From Rhizobium rhododendri (lineage in GTDB: Bacteria; Pseudomonadota; Alphaproteobacteria; Rhizobiales; Rhizobiaceae), in NCBI RefSeq assembly GCF_007000325.2, contig NZ_CP117269.1, positions 124,001-188,000 of the forward strand: a DNA stretch of 64,000 nt. The letters are read 5' to 3'. Both the position numbers and the translations under genes were made by a program. The notes beneath the pieces are model-generated. The model ran no database searches. It saw only the letters and a program-made list of their open reading frames with translations, and was not told the DNA's origin. This document shows positions 27,562 to 37,158 of the stretch, one piece after another (within the stretch, counting starts at the first letter, position 1; each line of letters begins with the position of its first letter).

Positions 27562-29223
27562 TTAACGTTCGATAGAATCGTCACGCTTTCGTTTTGAAAG
27601 CGCATCGCGTGGCGTCTCCCTTATGTTTGACACGTCCGATCCGGTGGCGCGGTTCCGCTGCCCAATTTCATGCCTAAAGAAAGGACTAGGATCGGAGATC
27701 GATGACCTACGCGCATCCGAACGTCTTTTATCGTTAGCCAGCGATTTCGTCCCCGTTGGTTTGAATGTGAGTTTGGTCTGGCCAGCCGCACATCCCGCCC
27801 TCTCGATTCCTCGACGAACAGCCGATATTTGAGGCTTTTTCAATCCGGTAGATTTATCTGCTTTACTCGCTCCCGCCAGCACCAAGTGCCGCTGGGGCAC
27901 TGTGAGAAGCCGGCACGTCCATGCTTCATGAAAATCGTGCAGATCGCGCACAAGATCGTTGAATTGGTCAGGACTGTTTGTCTTAAGCGTGTGTAGCTGG
28001 CCGCTGCCGACAAACGCCGCGAGTTCCGGGCGATCATTTATATCCACCATCCCCGGAGCCAACCAGAAGTCTCTGTTGTCGGAGACGGTTTTAAGAAAAC
28101 AAATACGGCTGTAGAAGTTACCGCGGCTAGGAGGAATAACTGCATCAAGGGATTTTGCGACGTAACCTGCCATTTCTGCTGCAATGGGATTTGTCCTTGC
28201 TCGATGCGGGTTGTCATAGAGGACGGCCGCAAGCATGTCGTATGCTAGATACGGGTGAGGTTGATAGGATATTGGGCGGTGGGCTGCTTCTGTGGCCCCA
28301 TTTGCAGCATAGGAAGAATCCGAGCTGAAACGGTATTGCGCTATTAAACGAGCAATATCTTTAACTTCGTCGGGCGCAAGTTTGCGCACATTCTTATTAT
28401 CAGCTAGCTGCAGCAGCTTTTGCCGTTCTGGACGAATTATTTTCTCTACGGCGTCCGTCACTTCCTTCATGCGATAATGAAATTGATTTGGAATGAAATC
28501 CCGGGTTTCAGCACCGCGCGTCTCGGCAATGGTCCTTTGCCTCTTGAGCCAATTCTGAATAGAACTGGAATGCGTTACGATCTCATCAATGACCCGCTGA
28601 CGCACCTCATTGTAGCTGGCACCATCTGGGATTATCGTGTCGAGGAGCTTGTTAATTTCACGCAGGTCGGCGTTATACCGATCTCTGTGTTTGATATTAC
28701 CACTAGTGTAAACGGAGGTGTGCTTTTCCGGTAATCTGAGATCAGCGCGATGCCCAACAACAGCAGTCTTAGGGAATTCGACGGGGCTGACCCAGTGTGG
28801 AATCTGTCCGTGTCGCTGCAGGTACTCCGACAGATGACCGATCGTAGCTGCCTGGACTGGATTGGCAAAGCGCGGTTTCATTGAGTCGATGGTGCGGATG
28901 ACTTCATCTACTTTCGCCGCATTGTTTATCGTCGCCAAATCGGAAGTACCGATTATTCCGGCGTCGCTGATGAGCCGCAAGGTGCCCAAGCGCTGTCTGT
29001 TGAACTGCGGCAGGGCAGGAATGGAGCGGCTCAGGATCGCGTCCACTTGGCGGCCGAGCGAACCGGCGTCTGATTGTAAATTTTCTGTCCTTGAGCCAGA
29101 GGGCGGTGGACCATTTAATCTACCACCTGCATAGGCAGGAATTCTGCTGCGGATGGAGTCCGTCAGATATGTAATCGCTGATGCTTCCAGCTCGGACTTG
29201 CGCACGGTGCATATCCACTGCAA
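27562..29223 (-). CDS. putative type IV secretion effector, unknown family
   Basis: A 553-residue hydrophilic protein with no signal peptide or membrane segment. The C-terminus is strongly basic (IRETPRDALSKRKRDDSIER, after RRSDARRSSISDP), as expected of VirB/VirD4 substrates, and it can also act as a nuclear signal. The middle contains predicted helices (FHYRMKEVTDAVEKIIRPER). It is not recognisably VirE2, VirE3, VirD5 or GALLS. The frame opens with a TTG and the true start is uncertain. Vir-box-like sites upstream now lie on the far side of IS66 copy 3, which inserted about 100 bp before the start. Confidence 0.5.
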   Translation of the reverse strand: MQWICTVRKSELEASAITYLTDSIRSRIPAYAGGRLNGPPPSGSRTENLQSDAGSLGRQVDAILSRSIPALPQFNRQRLGTLRLISDAGIIGTSDLATINNAAKVDEVIRTIDSMKPRFANPVQAATIGHLSEYLQRHGQIPHWVSPVEFPKTAVVGHRADLRLPEKHTSVYTSGNIKHRDRYNADLREINKLLDTIIPDGASYNEVRQRVIDEIVTHSSSIQNWLKRQRTIAETRGAETRDFIPNQFHYRMKEVTDAVEKIIRPERQKLLQLADNKNVRKLAPDEVKDIARLIAQYRFSSDSSYAANGATEAAHRPISYQPHPYLAYDMLAAVLYDNPHRARTNPIAAEMAGYVAKSLDAVIPPSRGNFYSRICFLKTVSDNRDFWLAPGMVDINDRPELAAFVGSGQLHTLKTNSPDQFNDLVRDLHDFHEAWTCRLLTVPQRHLVLAGASKADKSTGLKKPQISAVRRGIERAGCAAGQTKLTFKPTGTKSLANDKRRSDARRSSISDPSPFFRHEIGQRNRATGSDVSNIRETPRDALSKRKRDDSIER

Positions 29224-29432
29224 AGAGGTTCTATTCCGTCGATTTTGCGCCTTTCATCGCATTAGGCAATCCCAACGATTGAGCGTTCATCACAAAAATC
29301 AATTCATCTGTAATACAGTAAGCGGTATGCGGCGTCCACGCCCCATTGATTTTTCAGTTGCAGCGGCTTGATGGTATTGCCTTTGGGTCCGGATGTGAGC
29401 TCACCGACGAGTATCTGACGAGCTCATTGTGA

Positions 29433-30058
29433 GGACTTGATGCGGGCGGCATAGGCCCAAGGCATTAGGGCATCGATGTCTTTGGCGAGGTGGCCGTTTG
29501 CGAGGCGGGTGAAGAGGTCGCACAGATAGGCGTAAGGCTCAATTCCATTCATTTTACATGTGCCGATCAAGCTGGCAAACCGGGCCCAATTTCGGCCCCC
29601 TTCATCGTGGCCGGCGAAGAGCGCATTGCGGCGGTTCATGGCCGGGCGACGGATCGCGTTTTCCACCAGGTTGGAGTCAATATCGACATGGCCGTCGTCT
29701 AAGAACAATCTGAAGCCGTCTTGCCGCGTCAGCATGTATGCCAAGGCTTTTCCAAGATCTGACTTGCGTGAGACACGTGCAGCCTGAGCCGCGATCCATG
29801 TGAAGAACTTGTCCACCAGCGGGAGCGACAACTCCTGTCGGACTGCCCGACGATGTTCGGGCTCATTGCCTCGAATACTGTCTTCGATCTTGTAGAGCGC
29901 GGCGATGCGAATGAGCGCCTCATCAACGATGGGTGATCCGCTCCTCGGCGTGGCCTTGATCAGCTTTCTGCGCCCGTGTGCCCAACAGAAAGCCAGTTTC
30001 AAGGGATCGCCGCCCACACGCTCCGACGTGGCAAGGTGAGAGTAACCACCGTAGGCGG
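29433..30058 (-). pseudogene. tnpC: C-terminal half of IS66 copy 3 TnpC
   Basis: Reads AYGGYSHLATSERVGGDPLK, FCWAHGRRKLIKATPR, then VDIDSNLVENAIRRPAMNRR with the last catalytic Glu and the usual C-terminal LCDLFTRLANGHLAKDIDAL. It is cut at its start by the IS110 element, whose other side carries the N-terminal half. Confidence 0.85.
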
Positions 30059-31396
30059 TGGAGTGGACGCCCCCCGACGGCATCAAATGTGCCATAGTGC
30101 GGGTGCTTAGACCTACAAGGAGGACGTCCATGAATGAGATTAGCATCATCGGCCTGGATCTGGCAAAGAACGTGTTCCAGATCCACGGCTCAGGTTCCGA
30201 CGGGAGCGTCGCTCTTCGTAAGAAGCTGAACCGTGGAAGATTGCTTGAGTTCTTCGCCCAGCTTCCTATCTGTGTTGTCGCAATGGAAGCCTGCGCCAGC
30301 GCCCATTATTGGGGACGAGAAATCGGCAAATTCGGTCATGAGGTTACACTTATCAACCCGTCTTACGTGAAGCCCTTCATCAAACGCCAAAAGAATGATG
30401 CCGCCGACGCCGAAGCTATCGCAGAGGCGGCTTCGCGACCGACGATGCGGTTCGTGAGCGTCAAAAGTGCCGAGAAGCAGGCTTCATCCATGGCGTTCAA
30501 GGTTCGCGACCTGTTGGTCCGACAGCGGACGCAGACGATAAATGCGTTACGCGGTCATCTTATGGAATATGGCCTGATCATTCCTCAGGGCATCAAGCAC
30601 ATTCCCCTCCTACATGAACAGATCACAACGAATTCCGATCTGCCTGAGGTTGCGCGGGTACTTTGCAAAGGTTTGTTGGAACAAGTGGTGTTCCTCTCCG
30701 AACAGATCGCCGTCCTGGAAAAGGAGCTCCGCACACGCGCCCGGCAGGATGAACTTGCCTCGCGGCTGATGACTATTCCGGGAGTCGGCCCGATTTGCGC
30801 CACCGCGATCGAAGCATTGGCACCGGCCGCGGAGACCTTCTCAAGGGGGCGAGATTTTGCAGCATGGATCGGCCTTACGCCTAAACAAAACTCCTCCGGC
30901 GGCAAGGACCGTCTCGGCAAAGTTTCCAAGATGGGGCAGCGCGATCTTCGCCGTCTCCTCGTTCTCGGAGCAACGGCGGTTGTCCGCTGGGCAAGACGAT
31001 ACGAAGCGCCTGCCGGTTCATGGTTGGCAAGAATGCTTTTGAAGAAGCCGCCGAAGCTTGTTGCCGTGGCTCTGGCGAATAAATTGGCGCGGACCGCCTG
31101 GGCTCTGATGGCTCGCGGCGGCGTCTACCAAGCTCCGGCATCTGGTACTGTCTAGGGCAGAACAGAACCGCGAGACGTCGGGAATGTGGTGAGGTCAACG
31201 GAGGATTATGGGCAATCGGTCAGAAGCAGGATCGGAAGAATCATTAGGTCGATGAGTGCCCAGAGCACGCCTAAGCGAATTGGATCTGATCCACGTATTC
31301 CATAAGGGCCCGCGACGTGTTGAAGTCGCTTTACGAGGCCGAACACACGTCAGCACCCGACCACATGCCCGTACCGAAGAAAGATTTTGCTTGCAT
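30058..31396 (+). mobile_element. IS110-family (IS1111-like) element
   Basis: Inserted within the tnpC of IS66 copy 3. The short inverted ends GTGGACGCCCC (left) and GGGGCGTCCAC (right) mark approximate limits. The left end motif CCCGACGGCATC is also found as a remnant near 56660. Confidence 0.75.
30130..31155 (+). CDS. IS110-family transposase
   Basis: A 341-residue transposase with the DEDD RuvC-like N-terminal domain (MNEISIIGLDLAKNVFQIHG with the first Asp, VAMEACASAHYWG with Glu, KNDAADAEAIAEAASRPTM with the Asp pair). The C-terminal transposase_20 domain carries MTIPGVGPICATAIEA and FAAWIGLTPKQNSSGGKDRL, including the conserved Ser. The ATG at 30130 follows AAGGAGG with good spacing. 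Intact. Confidence 0.92.
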   Translation: MNEISIIGLDLAKNVFQIHGSGSDGSVALRKKLNRGRLLEFFAQLPICVVAMEACASAHYWGREIGKFGHEVTLINPSYVKPFIKRQKNDAADAEAIAEAASRPTMRFVSVKSAEKQASSMAFKVRDLLVRQRTQTINALRGHLMEYGLIIPQGIKHIPLLHEQITTNSDLPEVARVLCKGLLEQVVFLSEQIAVLEKELRTRARQDELASRLMTIPGVGPICATAIEALAPAAETFSRGRDFAAWIGLTPKQNSSGGKDRLGKVSKMGQRDLRRLLVLGATAVVRWARRYEAPAGSWLARMLLKKPPKLVAVALANKLARTAWALMARGGVYQAPASGTV

Positions 31397-32453
31397 TTAC
31401 CGGGGCGTCCACACACATCGACCTGGATCGTGCCGTTGAACCCGTCGAGGATTTCAGCGGCATATTCGCCTTTACGCCCAGGCCGATAATGGAACACCAC
31501 GCCTGATGGCGCAGAGCCTTCCAGCCGCGGTCGTCACGCAGCACGGCCCAGAGATAACCCGTCTTCGTCTTGCCTCGCCCCGGATCAAGAACCGGGGCGG
31601 TCGTCTCATCGACATAGAGCCGCGTGCTTTCCCACAGGAGCTGTTTAGCCATATGGTCGACCACCGGCCGGATTTCGCTGCCCGTGCGCCCCATCCAATC
31701 GGCCAGGACCGTGCGGTCTATCGGCACCCCGTGTCGTGCCATGACCTCGGCCTGCCGGTTGAGCGGCATATGTTCGGAATGCTTGGAGACGGCAATCTCC
31801 GCCAGAAGGGCTTCGGTCGGCCAGCTCCCTTCCAGCAAATGTGCAGGCGCTTTGGCCTGGACAACGCCAGTTCGCCCCTTGGGACATGCGTATTTCGGGC
31901 GGATCGTGACGATCACCTCGTAGCGTGCCGGGACCCGGTCGAGCCGTTCCGTCCGATCCTCGCCGATCCGCACCATGTTGCCGCAACCGCAGGGGCAAAC
32001 AATGCTCTCGGGCTCGATCACGCGCTCGACCCGAGGCAGGTGTTCAGGCAGTGCACGGGCCTTACGCTCCTTGCGAGAAACGGCCTTGTCCGGATCGCCA
32101 ACCTCTCCAGGATTGATTGCGCTGGCTTCGATCTTCTTCTCGACGGCGGCGATCCGCGCCTGTGTTTCGGCAATCGCCGTTTCAAGGTCTTCCAGTGCCA
32201 GTTCCATCTGCCCCGGATCAAGCTTTTCCGATTTCGGCCCGAACTTCGCGCGCCGATATTCATGAACCTGACCCTCGAGTGTCTCGATCAGCTCCTTCAA
32301 CTCGGCGATGAACACATCCTTTTCGGCCACAACTGCCTGCTCGTGCTGACGTGCTGCACGCTCGACCGACAGCTCGAACTGCATCTCCGCGAAGGCTTTG
32401 GCGACCTCTGGTGGAAGGTCCGGATACAAGCTGAGATCAAAGGATTGCGACAT
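31397..32453 (-). pseudogene. tnpC: N-terminal half of IS66 copy 3 TnpC
   Basis: Carries the coiled coil (FAEMQFELSVERAARQHEQA), the zinc-binding CPCGCGNMVRIGEDRTERL and the first catalytic Asp (STRLYVDETTAPVLDPGRGK). The frame changes at about 31510 (DDRGWKALRHQA), with the family sequence continuing in another frame as GVVFHYRPGRKGEYAAEIL and FNGTIQVD before the IS110 insertion at about 31396. Confidence 0.83.
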
Positions 32454-32514
32454 GCCGCTTTATAGCAAAATGGCATCAAAAATCCAAATAAAACAATGCG
32501 AGAGCCGCCAGAAT

Positions 32515-32868
32515 TTACCCCGCTGCAGACGGCGCACTCACCCGTTGCGCCATCACCCGTCGCCAGTCCAGACCTTCGAACATGGCCTCATACTGACCCC
32601 TGGAAAGACGCATCGTTCCATCCTGAACCTTGGGCCAAGCAAAGCTGCCTTGTTCCAGAATTTTATATATTAACACCATTCCGCTGCCATCCCACACCAG
32701 GATCTTCAGACGATCTCCGCGCTTCGACCGGAAGATGACCGTAATCCGGGAATGTGGATCGAGCTTCAACTCGGTCTGCACCATCAGAGCCAGCGCCTGA
32801 TGCCCACAGCGGAAGTCCACCGGACGCGTTGCGATCAGGATCGGCAGTCGTTGGCCCGCGACAATCAT
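32515..32868 (-). CDS. tnpB: IS66 accessory protein TnpB of copy 3
   Basis: A 117-residue TnpB (LPILIATRPVDFRCGHQALA, ITVIFRSKRGDRLKILVWDG, ILEQGSFAWP, EAMFEGLDWRRV). The start overlaps the end of tnpA (ATGA-type), and the gene is intact. Confidence 0.87.
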   Translation of the reverse strand: MIVAGQRLPILIATRPVDFRCGHQALALMVQTELKLDPHSRITVIFRSKRGDRLKILVWDGSGMVLIYKILEQGSFAWPKVQDGTMRLSRGQYEAMFEGLDWRRVMAQRVSAPSAAG

Positions 32869-33317
32869 GGCGCTCCTCGCACAGCGCGAACCAGAGCGGC
32901 GACCCGTTCAACGGGCACATCGTTCGGAACCCGCATCACAACGTCTGAGCCAATCTCCAACGTCAAAACCTGCACCTTCGGCCCGTCGGAGGCCAGCTTC
33001 GGCAGCGGCAACCGATTGACAGGCTCAGGCGCATCCGCAGCGATTGCCAGAGGCACGAATGCCGGCTCGATACCATCGTGCTCCGACGGCGTCGTTGCCG
33101 CCGCAAACGGCAGCACCAGAATGCCGTCGCGCACCTGACGTCGCCAATCGGAAAGCTGGTTTGCTATAACGCCGTGACGGCGCGCGACATCCACAACGCG
33201 AACACCAGGCTCAAAGCTTTCCGCCACGATCCGCGCCTTCACATCATCCGGCCAACGCCGGTTTCCGCGGCGCGGCTCGACAACTTCGTAGCGACCAACA
33301 AATCCATCATCTGCCAT
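32865..33317 (-). CDS. tnpA: IS66 accessory protein TnpA of copy 3
   Basis: Helix-turn-helix accessory protein. The chosen ATG near 33317 gives MADDGFVGRYEVVEPRRGNR, followed by RWPDDVKARIVAESFEPGVR and VVDVARRHGVIANQLSDWRR. A longer in-frame start at 33362 is possible. Intact. Confidence 0.82.
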   Translation of the reverse strand: MADDGFVGRYEVVEPRRGNRRWPDDVKARIVAESFEPGVRVVDVARRHGVIANQLSDWRRQVRDGILVLPFAAATTPSEHDGIEPAFVPLAIAADAPEPVNRLPLPKLASDGPKVQVLTLEIGSDVVMRVPNDVPVERVAALVRAVRGAP

Positions 33318-33414
33318 GAAAATCTCCAGATACAACTGGAAACCTTCTCGCATATGCAGCAAGCCTCAAAATACACCCAATCCAATGGGGCGGAGACGGC
33401 GCTTACAGTAAGCG

Positions 33415-33441
33415 TTTCAAATCCGAAGACTTTCAAATCTG
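33415..33441 (-). promoter_or_regulatory. paired vir-box-like sites (displaced effector promoter)
   Basis: TTTCAAATC occurs twice on the plus strand, at 33415-33423 and 33431-33439. On the minus strand each gives GATTTGAAA, the right half of the VirG box (8 to 9 of 12 positions). Before IS66 copy 3 inserted, these would have lain about 105-130 bp upstream of the effector gene that starts at 29223. Confidence 0.4.
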
Positions 33442-33446
33442 TGTAA

Positions 33447-33464
33447 TTGACGTGCGCACCTCAA
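33447..33464. promoter_or_regulatory. LacI-type operator palindrome, site 1
   Basis: TTGACGTGCGCACCTCAA, a near-palindrome centred on GTGCGCAC, matching the two sites in front of the sugar-transport operon. It lies 33 bp beyond the 3' end of the LacI-family gene. Confidence 0.6.
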
Positions 33465-33496
33465 TTAAAGGAAATCGCGAACCGAGTAGGCAGAAT

Positions 33497-34519
33497 TTAA
33501 AGGTTTTCTTTTAAAAGAATTTCGATTCTGATCTTCTCTTGCGCCGCCAACGGCTCCTTGGCATCGGCGCGTGCTCGCATGATGCGTACTGCGCTGCGAA
33601 CTGCGTGGCCCGGATCCTGCGCGATGACCGCGTCAATGCGGTCGTCGCGCAGTGCCTCTTCAGTGAAGATCGTGCGTTCGTGGACCACTACCGTGAGGTT
33701 AGAAAGATCTGAATGTGCGGCGATCGCCGAAAGCGGCACCCGGGCCTCAGCACTCAATACGTAGACCGCGATAATGTCCTTGTTGTTCTCGAGGACGCGC
33801 TCGATGATCTGGTTTGCGCGACGTTCATCGGCGTGCGTTTCGATGGACGGAAGAGCTCTGATATCGGGGAAATGCTGATTTATGACGCTGTCGAAGCCGT
33901 GGCGCCGCTGGATGCTGTCCAGAGATTGCATCCTCTCAGCGACAACCATCACCTTGCCCTGCCTGTGAAAGGAAAGCCTGCCAATCAATTTTCCGGCCGT
34001 GGCTCCCGCTGCAAAGTTGTCCACACCGACAAAATCGGCCGTGGCGAGTTTCTCTTGCCCGGATAGGAACTGAATGACCTTGATGTTACGCTTAAGGAGA
34101 CGAGCGACCGCATCGCGGACCTGGGGCGACTCCGGCGCCATCAGTGCTAAGCCGTCAATATCTTCTTCCTCGGCTCTGCTAAGATACTTCGCAACGCCAT
34201 GTGCGTCGTCAGTCGCGATCTGGATGTAATCGAGGTAAGTGAGATCGCCCTGTAGCGCTGATTTCAATTCCTCTACGCGCCTTATAAGCTCTCGGAGGTA
34301 CAGATCGCCCGAGTTTGGCAGGACAAAACGAAATCGATAGCTTTTATTGCGTGCGAGGCTCACGGCTGCGGGGTTAGGAACAAAGCCAATCCGATGGATG
34401 GCTTCGTTGACTTGCCTTACGGCTTTCTTGCTCACGTTAGGCCGACCGTTCAATACGCGGTCGACCGTCGCGAGGCTGACGCCCGCAGCCTCTGCGAGGT
34501 CTTTTGCTGTCGGCCGCAT
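33497..34519 (-). CDS. LacI-family transcriptional regulator
   Basis: A 340-residue repressor. It has an N-terminal LacI helix-turn-helix (RPTAKDLAEAAGVSLATVDR, VLNGRPNVSKKAVRQVNEAI, hinge NPAAVSLA) followed by a periplasmic-binding-protein-like effector domain (VDNFAAGATAGKLIGRL and GKVMVVAERMQSLDSIQRR). It is divergent from the ABC transporter operon with 255 bp between the starts. That gap holds two copies of a GTGCGCAC-centred palindrome, and a third lies beyond its own 3' end, so it probably represses the operon until the transported sugar or polyol binds. Confidence 0.88.
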   Translation of the reverse strand: MRPTAKDLAEAAGVSLATVDRVLNGRPNVSKKAVRQVNEAIHRIGFVPNPAAVSLARNKSYRFRFVLPNSGDLYLRELIRRVEELKSALQGDLTYLDYIQIATDDAHGVAKYLSRAEEEDIDGLALMAPESPQVRDAVARLLKRNIKVIQFLSGQEKLATADFVGVDNFAAGATAGKLIGRLSFHRQGKVMVVAERMQSLDSIQRRHGFDSVINQHFPDIRALPSIETHADERRANQIIERVLENNKDIIAVYVLSAEARVPLSAIAAHSDLSNLTVVVHERTIFTEEALRDDRIDAVIAQDPGHAVRSAVRIMRARADAKEPLAAQEKIRIEILLKENL

Positions 34520-34580
34520 GCCAACTCCTAAAACGATTTGATCACTTCCATTTCCTCTGAATTGACGAGAAATGCAAGAA

Positions 34581-34598
34581 TTGATGTGCGGACCTCAA
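34581..34598. promoter_or_regulatory. LacI-type operator palindrome, site 2
   Basis: TTGATGTGCGGACCTCAA, one of three related palindromes. It lies in the divergent promoter region between the regulator and the solute-binding-protein gene. Confidence 0.65.
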
Positions 34599-34610
34599 AA
34601 TCTTCTTGCG

Positions 34611-34628
34611 CTGAGGTGCGCACCTCAG
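34611..34628. promoter_or_regulatory. LacI-type operator palindrome, site 3
   Basis: CTGAGGTGCGCACCTCAG is a perfect 18-bp palindrome and the best copy of the motif. Site 2 is 30 bp upstream centre to centre, about three helical turns, so paired binding by a dimeric repressor on one DNA face is possible. Confidence 0.75.
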
Positions 34629-34774
34629 TTATTAAGGTTTCGTGTTGGCCCAAATGGCCAAACCTGAACGGAAAGTCGACTAACTCGGCTACAGCGCTTT
34701 TTAAACCGCTGCGCCCTTGTCGTAACGTTTCTATTCCTCTCGATGGAGGTCGAGAGGTCAACGGTAGGATACCA

Positions 34775-36107
34775 ATGAAGTCCCTTTTCTCGTGCTCGGC
34801 ACTTGCTGCCGGGATGTATACCGCTGTGGTTATGGCATCGGCTTCTGACGCGCAGGCCGCTGATCTTACTTTGTGTTGGGCGGCATGGGATCCCGCCAAC
34901 GCTCTGGTGGAGCTCAGTAAGGAATTCGAGGAGAAGAGCGGCAACAAGATGCACTTCGAATTCGTGCCATGGCCCAACTTTGCCGACCGTATGCTCAACG
35001 AGTTGAATTCCGGCGGAAAACTCTGTGACCTCCTGATCGGCGACAGCCAGTGGATTGGCGGCGCTGCCGAGAATGGCCAATACGTCAAGCTCAATGATTT
35101 CTTCGAAAAGGAAGGAATCAAGATGGAGGACTTCATCCCCGCGACCGTCGTTGGTTACGCGGAATGGCCGAAGAACTCACCCCACTATTGGGCAATGCCG
35201 GCGTTCGGTGACGTGGTCGGCTGGACCTACCGCAAGGATTGGTTCGAGCGCCCCGACATCCAGGCCGACTTCAAGCAGAGATATGGACGCGATCTTGCGG
35301 TTCCGAAGAACTGGAACGATTTGGTCGACATCGCGACATTCTTCCAAGGCCGTGAGATCGACGGTAAGAAGGTCTATGGCGCAGCGATCTACACGGAACG
35401 TGGTTCCGAAGGTATTACGATGGGCGCCACGAACGCGCTTTACAGCTACGGTTTCGAATATCAGAATCCGAACAAGCCTTATGATCTCGACGGCTTCGTG
35501 AACTCACCGGACGCGGTTGCCGGCCTTGAAGAATACAAAAAGCTCTACGATTGCTGCACGCCGCCGGGCCACTCCGACGCGTACATGACCCAGGACGTCG
35601 ACGCCTACCGGTCCGGTCAGGTGGCGCTGCAGATGAACTTCACCTTTACATGGCCGGGCATCAACGCTGACGCCAATGTCGGCGGCGACAAGTCGGGCTA
35701 CTTCCCCAACCCGGCCGGCCCGAAGGGCGGGCAGTTTGCCCAGCTCGGCGGCCAGGGCATTTCTGTCGTCGCGGCCTCCGAAAAACAGAAGGAAGCTCTC
35801 GATTACATCAAGTGGTTCGGCCAGCCCAACATCCAGCAGACATGGTGGAAGCTCGGCGGCTATTCCGCCCTGCAGGCGGTGGTTGAGGATCCCAGCTTCG
35901 CCTCCAGCCAGCCTTATGCAAAGCCGTTCCTTGATTCGATGGCGATCGTGAAGGATTTCTGGGCCGAACCGTCTTGCTTCTCTTCTCCAGGCATCGCAGA
36001 AGCGCTTCCACGACTATGTGGTTGCAAACCAAGGTACCGCGAAGGAAGCCCTGGATGGCCTGGCCAAGGATTGGAAGGCCGTCTTCGAGGACGAAGGCAA
36101 ATACTGA
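34775..36107 (+). pseudogene. ABC transporter solute-binding protein, frameshifted near the C-terminus
   Basis: Periplasmic binding protein of the sugar/polyol group. The ATG at 34775 begins a signal peptide (MKSLFSCSALAAGMYTAVVM, cleaved after DAQA). The mature part has WDPANALVELSKEFEEKSGN, PHYWAMPAFGDVVGWTYRKD and VALQMNFTFTWPGINADANV. After FWAEPS (about 35975) the frame runs into CFSSPGIAEAL. The expected end (ASLLQASQKRFHDYVVANQG to AVFEDEGKY, stop 36105-36107) is in another frame, consistent with a small deletion. The last 40 or so residues form part of the binding fold, so uptake may be lost unless the shift is a sequencing error. Confidence 0.8.
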
Positions 36108-36210
36108 CGCTTATACACGCTTCCTCCCAGCGGTAAGCGTCACTGCAGGGCCGGCCACGCGGAGCGTGCCGGTCCTGCCCACCACTCATATCTATGCCAA
36201 GGAGACGGAC

Positions 36211-37158
36211 ATGCTCCATTCACCGATCGACCGGGTCGCCAGCGCGACTCCGCCCGCAATCGCGGCACGCGTCAAAGGTCTTTCTGATCGCGCCATAGCC
36301 TGGATTTTTGTAGCGCCCTCGATCGTCTTGCTACTCGCCATCAACATCTTTCCATTGATTTGGACGATCAGGCTTAGTTTCACGAATATCAGGGTCAACC
36401 GGCCCAACGCACCTGTCGAGTTCGTCGGCTTGCGCAATTACATCAGCATTCTGACGGACAACGATATCTGGCAGAGCATGCAGGCGACCGCGCATTTCCT
36501 GATCTGGACCATCGTCCTGCAGGTGCTGATCGGCTTTTCGCTTGCCTATCTGATCAACAAGAAATTCCGCGGCAATGACCTCTGGACGACGATCATCGTG
36601 CTTCCGATGATGCTGAGTCCCGCGGTTGTCGGCAACTTCTGGACTTTCCTTTATCAGCCGCAAATAGGCTTGTTCAATTACGTGGTTGGCTTCCTCACAG
36701 GGAACGAACCCTCCAGCTTCTCGATGATTGCAAGTACGTCTTTGGCGCCCTGGGCGATCGTCATCGTCGATACCTGGATGTGGACGCCCTTCGTGATGCT
36801 GATCTGCCTTGCCGGCCTGCGTTCCATACCGGCCAGCATCTATGAGGCGGCCGAATGCGACCGTGCGAGCAAGTGGCGCCAGTTCTGGACGATCACCATT
36901 CCAATGGTGCTGCCGTTCCTGATGCTGGCGGTTCTCTTCCGCGGCATCGAAAATTTCAAGATGTTCGATCTGGTGGTCCAGTTGACGGGCGGCGGTCCCG
37001 GTTCGATCACCGAACTGACCTCGATCAACCTGAAGCGCGCTGCTTTCGAGCAGTGGCGAACTGGCTATGCATCCGCCTATGCCGTCATTTTATTCGTTAC
37101 CGTATTCGGCCTGGCGTCGATCTACGTCAAAGCTCTGAACAAGGTGAAACAGAGATGA
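36211..37158 (+). CDS. ABC sugar/polyol transporter permease (MalF type)
   Basis: A 315-residue inner-membrane permease with six predicted helices (first AIAWIFVAPSIVLLLAINIF). The EAA loop that docks the ATPase reads IYEAAECDRASKWRQFWTIT. The ATG at 36211 follows AAGGAGA. It is 104 bp downstream of the binding-protein stop, and its own stop overlaps the start of the second permease (ATGA). Closest in layout to rhizobial glycerol/polyol ABC systems. Confidence 0.9.
   Translation: MLHSPIDRVASATPPAIAARVKGLSDRAIAWIFVAPSIVLLLAINIFPLIWTIRLSFTNIRVNRPNAPVEFVGLRNYISILTDNDIWQSMQATAHFLIWTIVLQVLIGFSLAYLINKKFRGNDLWTTIIVLPMMLSPAVVGNFWTFLYQPQIGLFNYVVGFLTGNEPSSFSMIASTSLAPWAIVIVDTWMWTPFVMLICLAGLRSIPASIYEAAECDRASKWRQFWTITIPMVLPFLMLAVLFRGIENFKMFDLVVQLTGGGPGSITELTSINLKRAAFEQWRTGYASAYAVILFVTVFGLASIYVKALNKVKQR

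Larger units (their letters stand above)
29325..33406 (-). mobile_element. IS66-family element, third type (copy 3), interrupted by IS110
   Basis: Ends GTATGCGGCGTCC and (reverse complement) GTAAGCGCCGTCT share a 24-bp imperfect repeat running into CGCCCCATTG. The flanks carry the perfect 8-bp duplication AGTAAGCG (29317-29324 and 33407-33414). tnpA and tnpB are intact; tnpC is split by an IS110-type element and also altered near the junction. Confidence 0.88.

Noticed and set aside
29351..29362. vir-box-like TGCAACTGAAAA taken as the native promoter of the effector at 27562-29223
   Set aside because: It lies inside the terminal region of IS66 copy 3, so it cannot be the ancestral promoter; retained only as a possible replacement.
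34538..34774. N-terminal extension of the solute-binding protein
   Set aside because: It would run through two operator palindromes and precede a clear signal peptide that starts at 34775.
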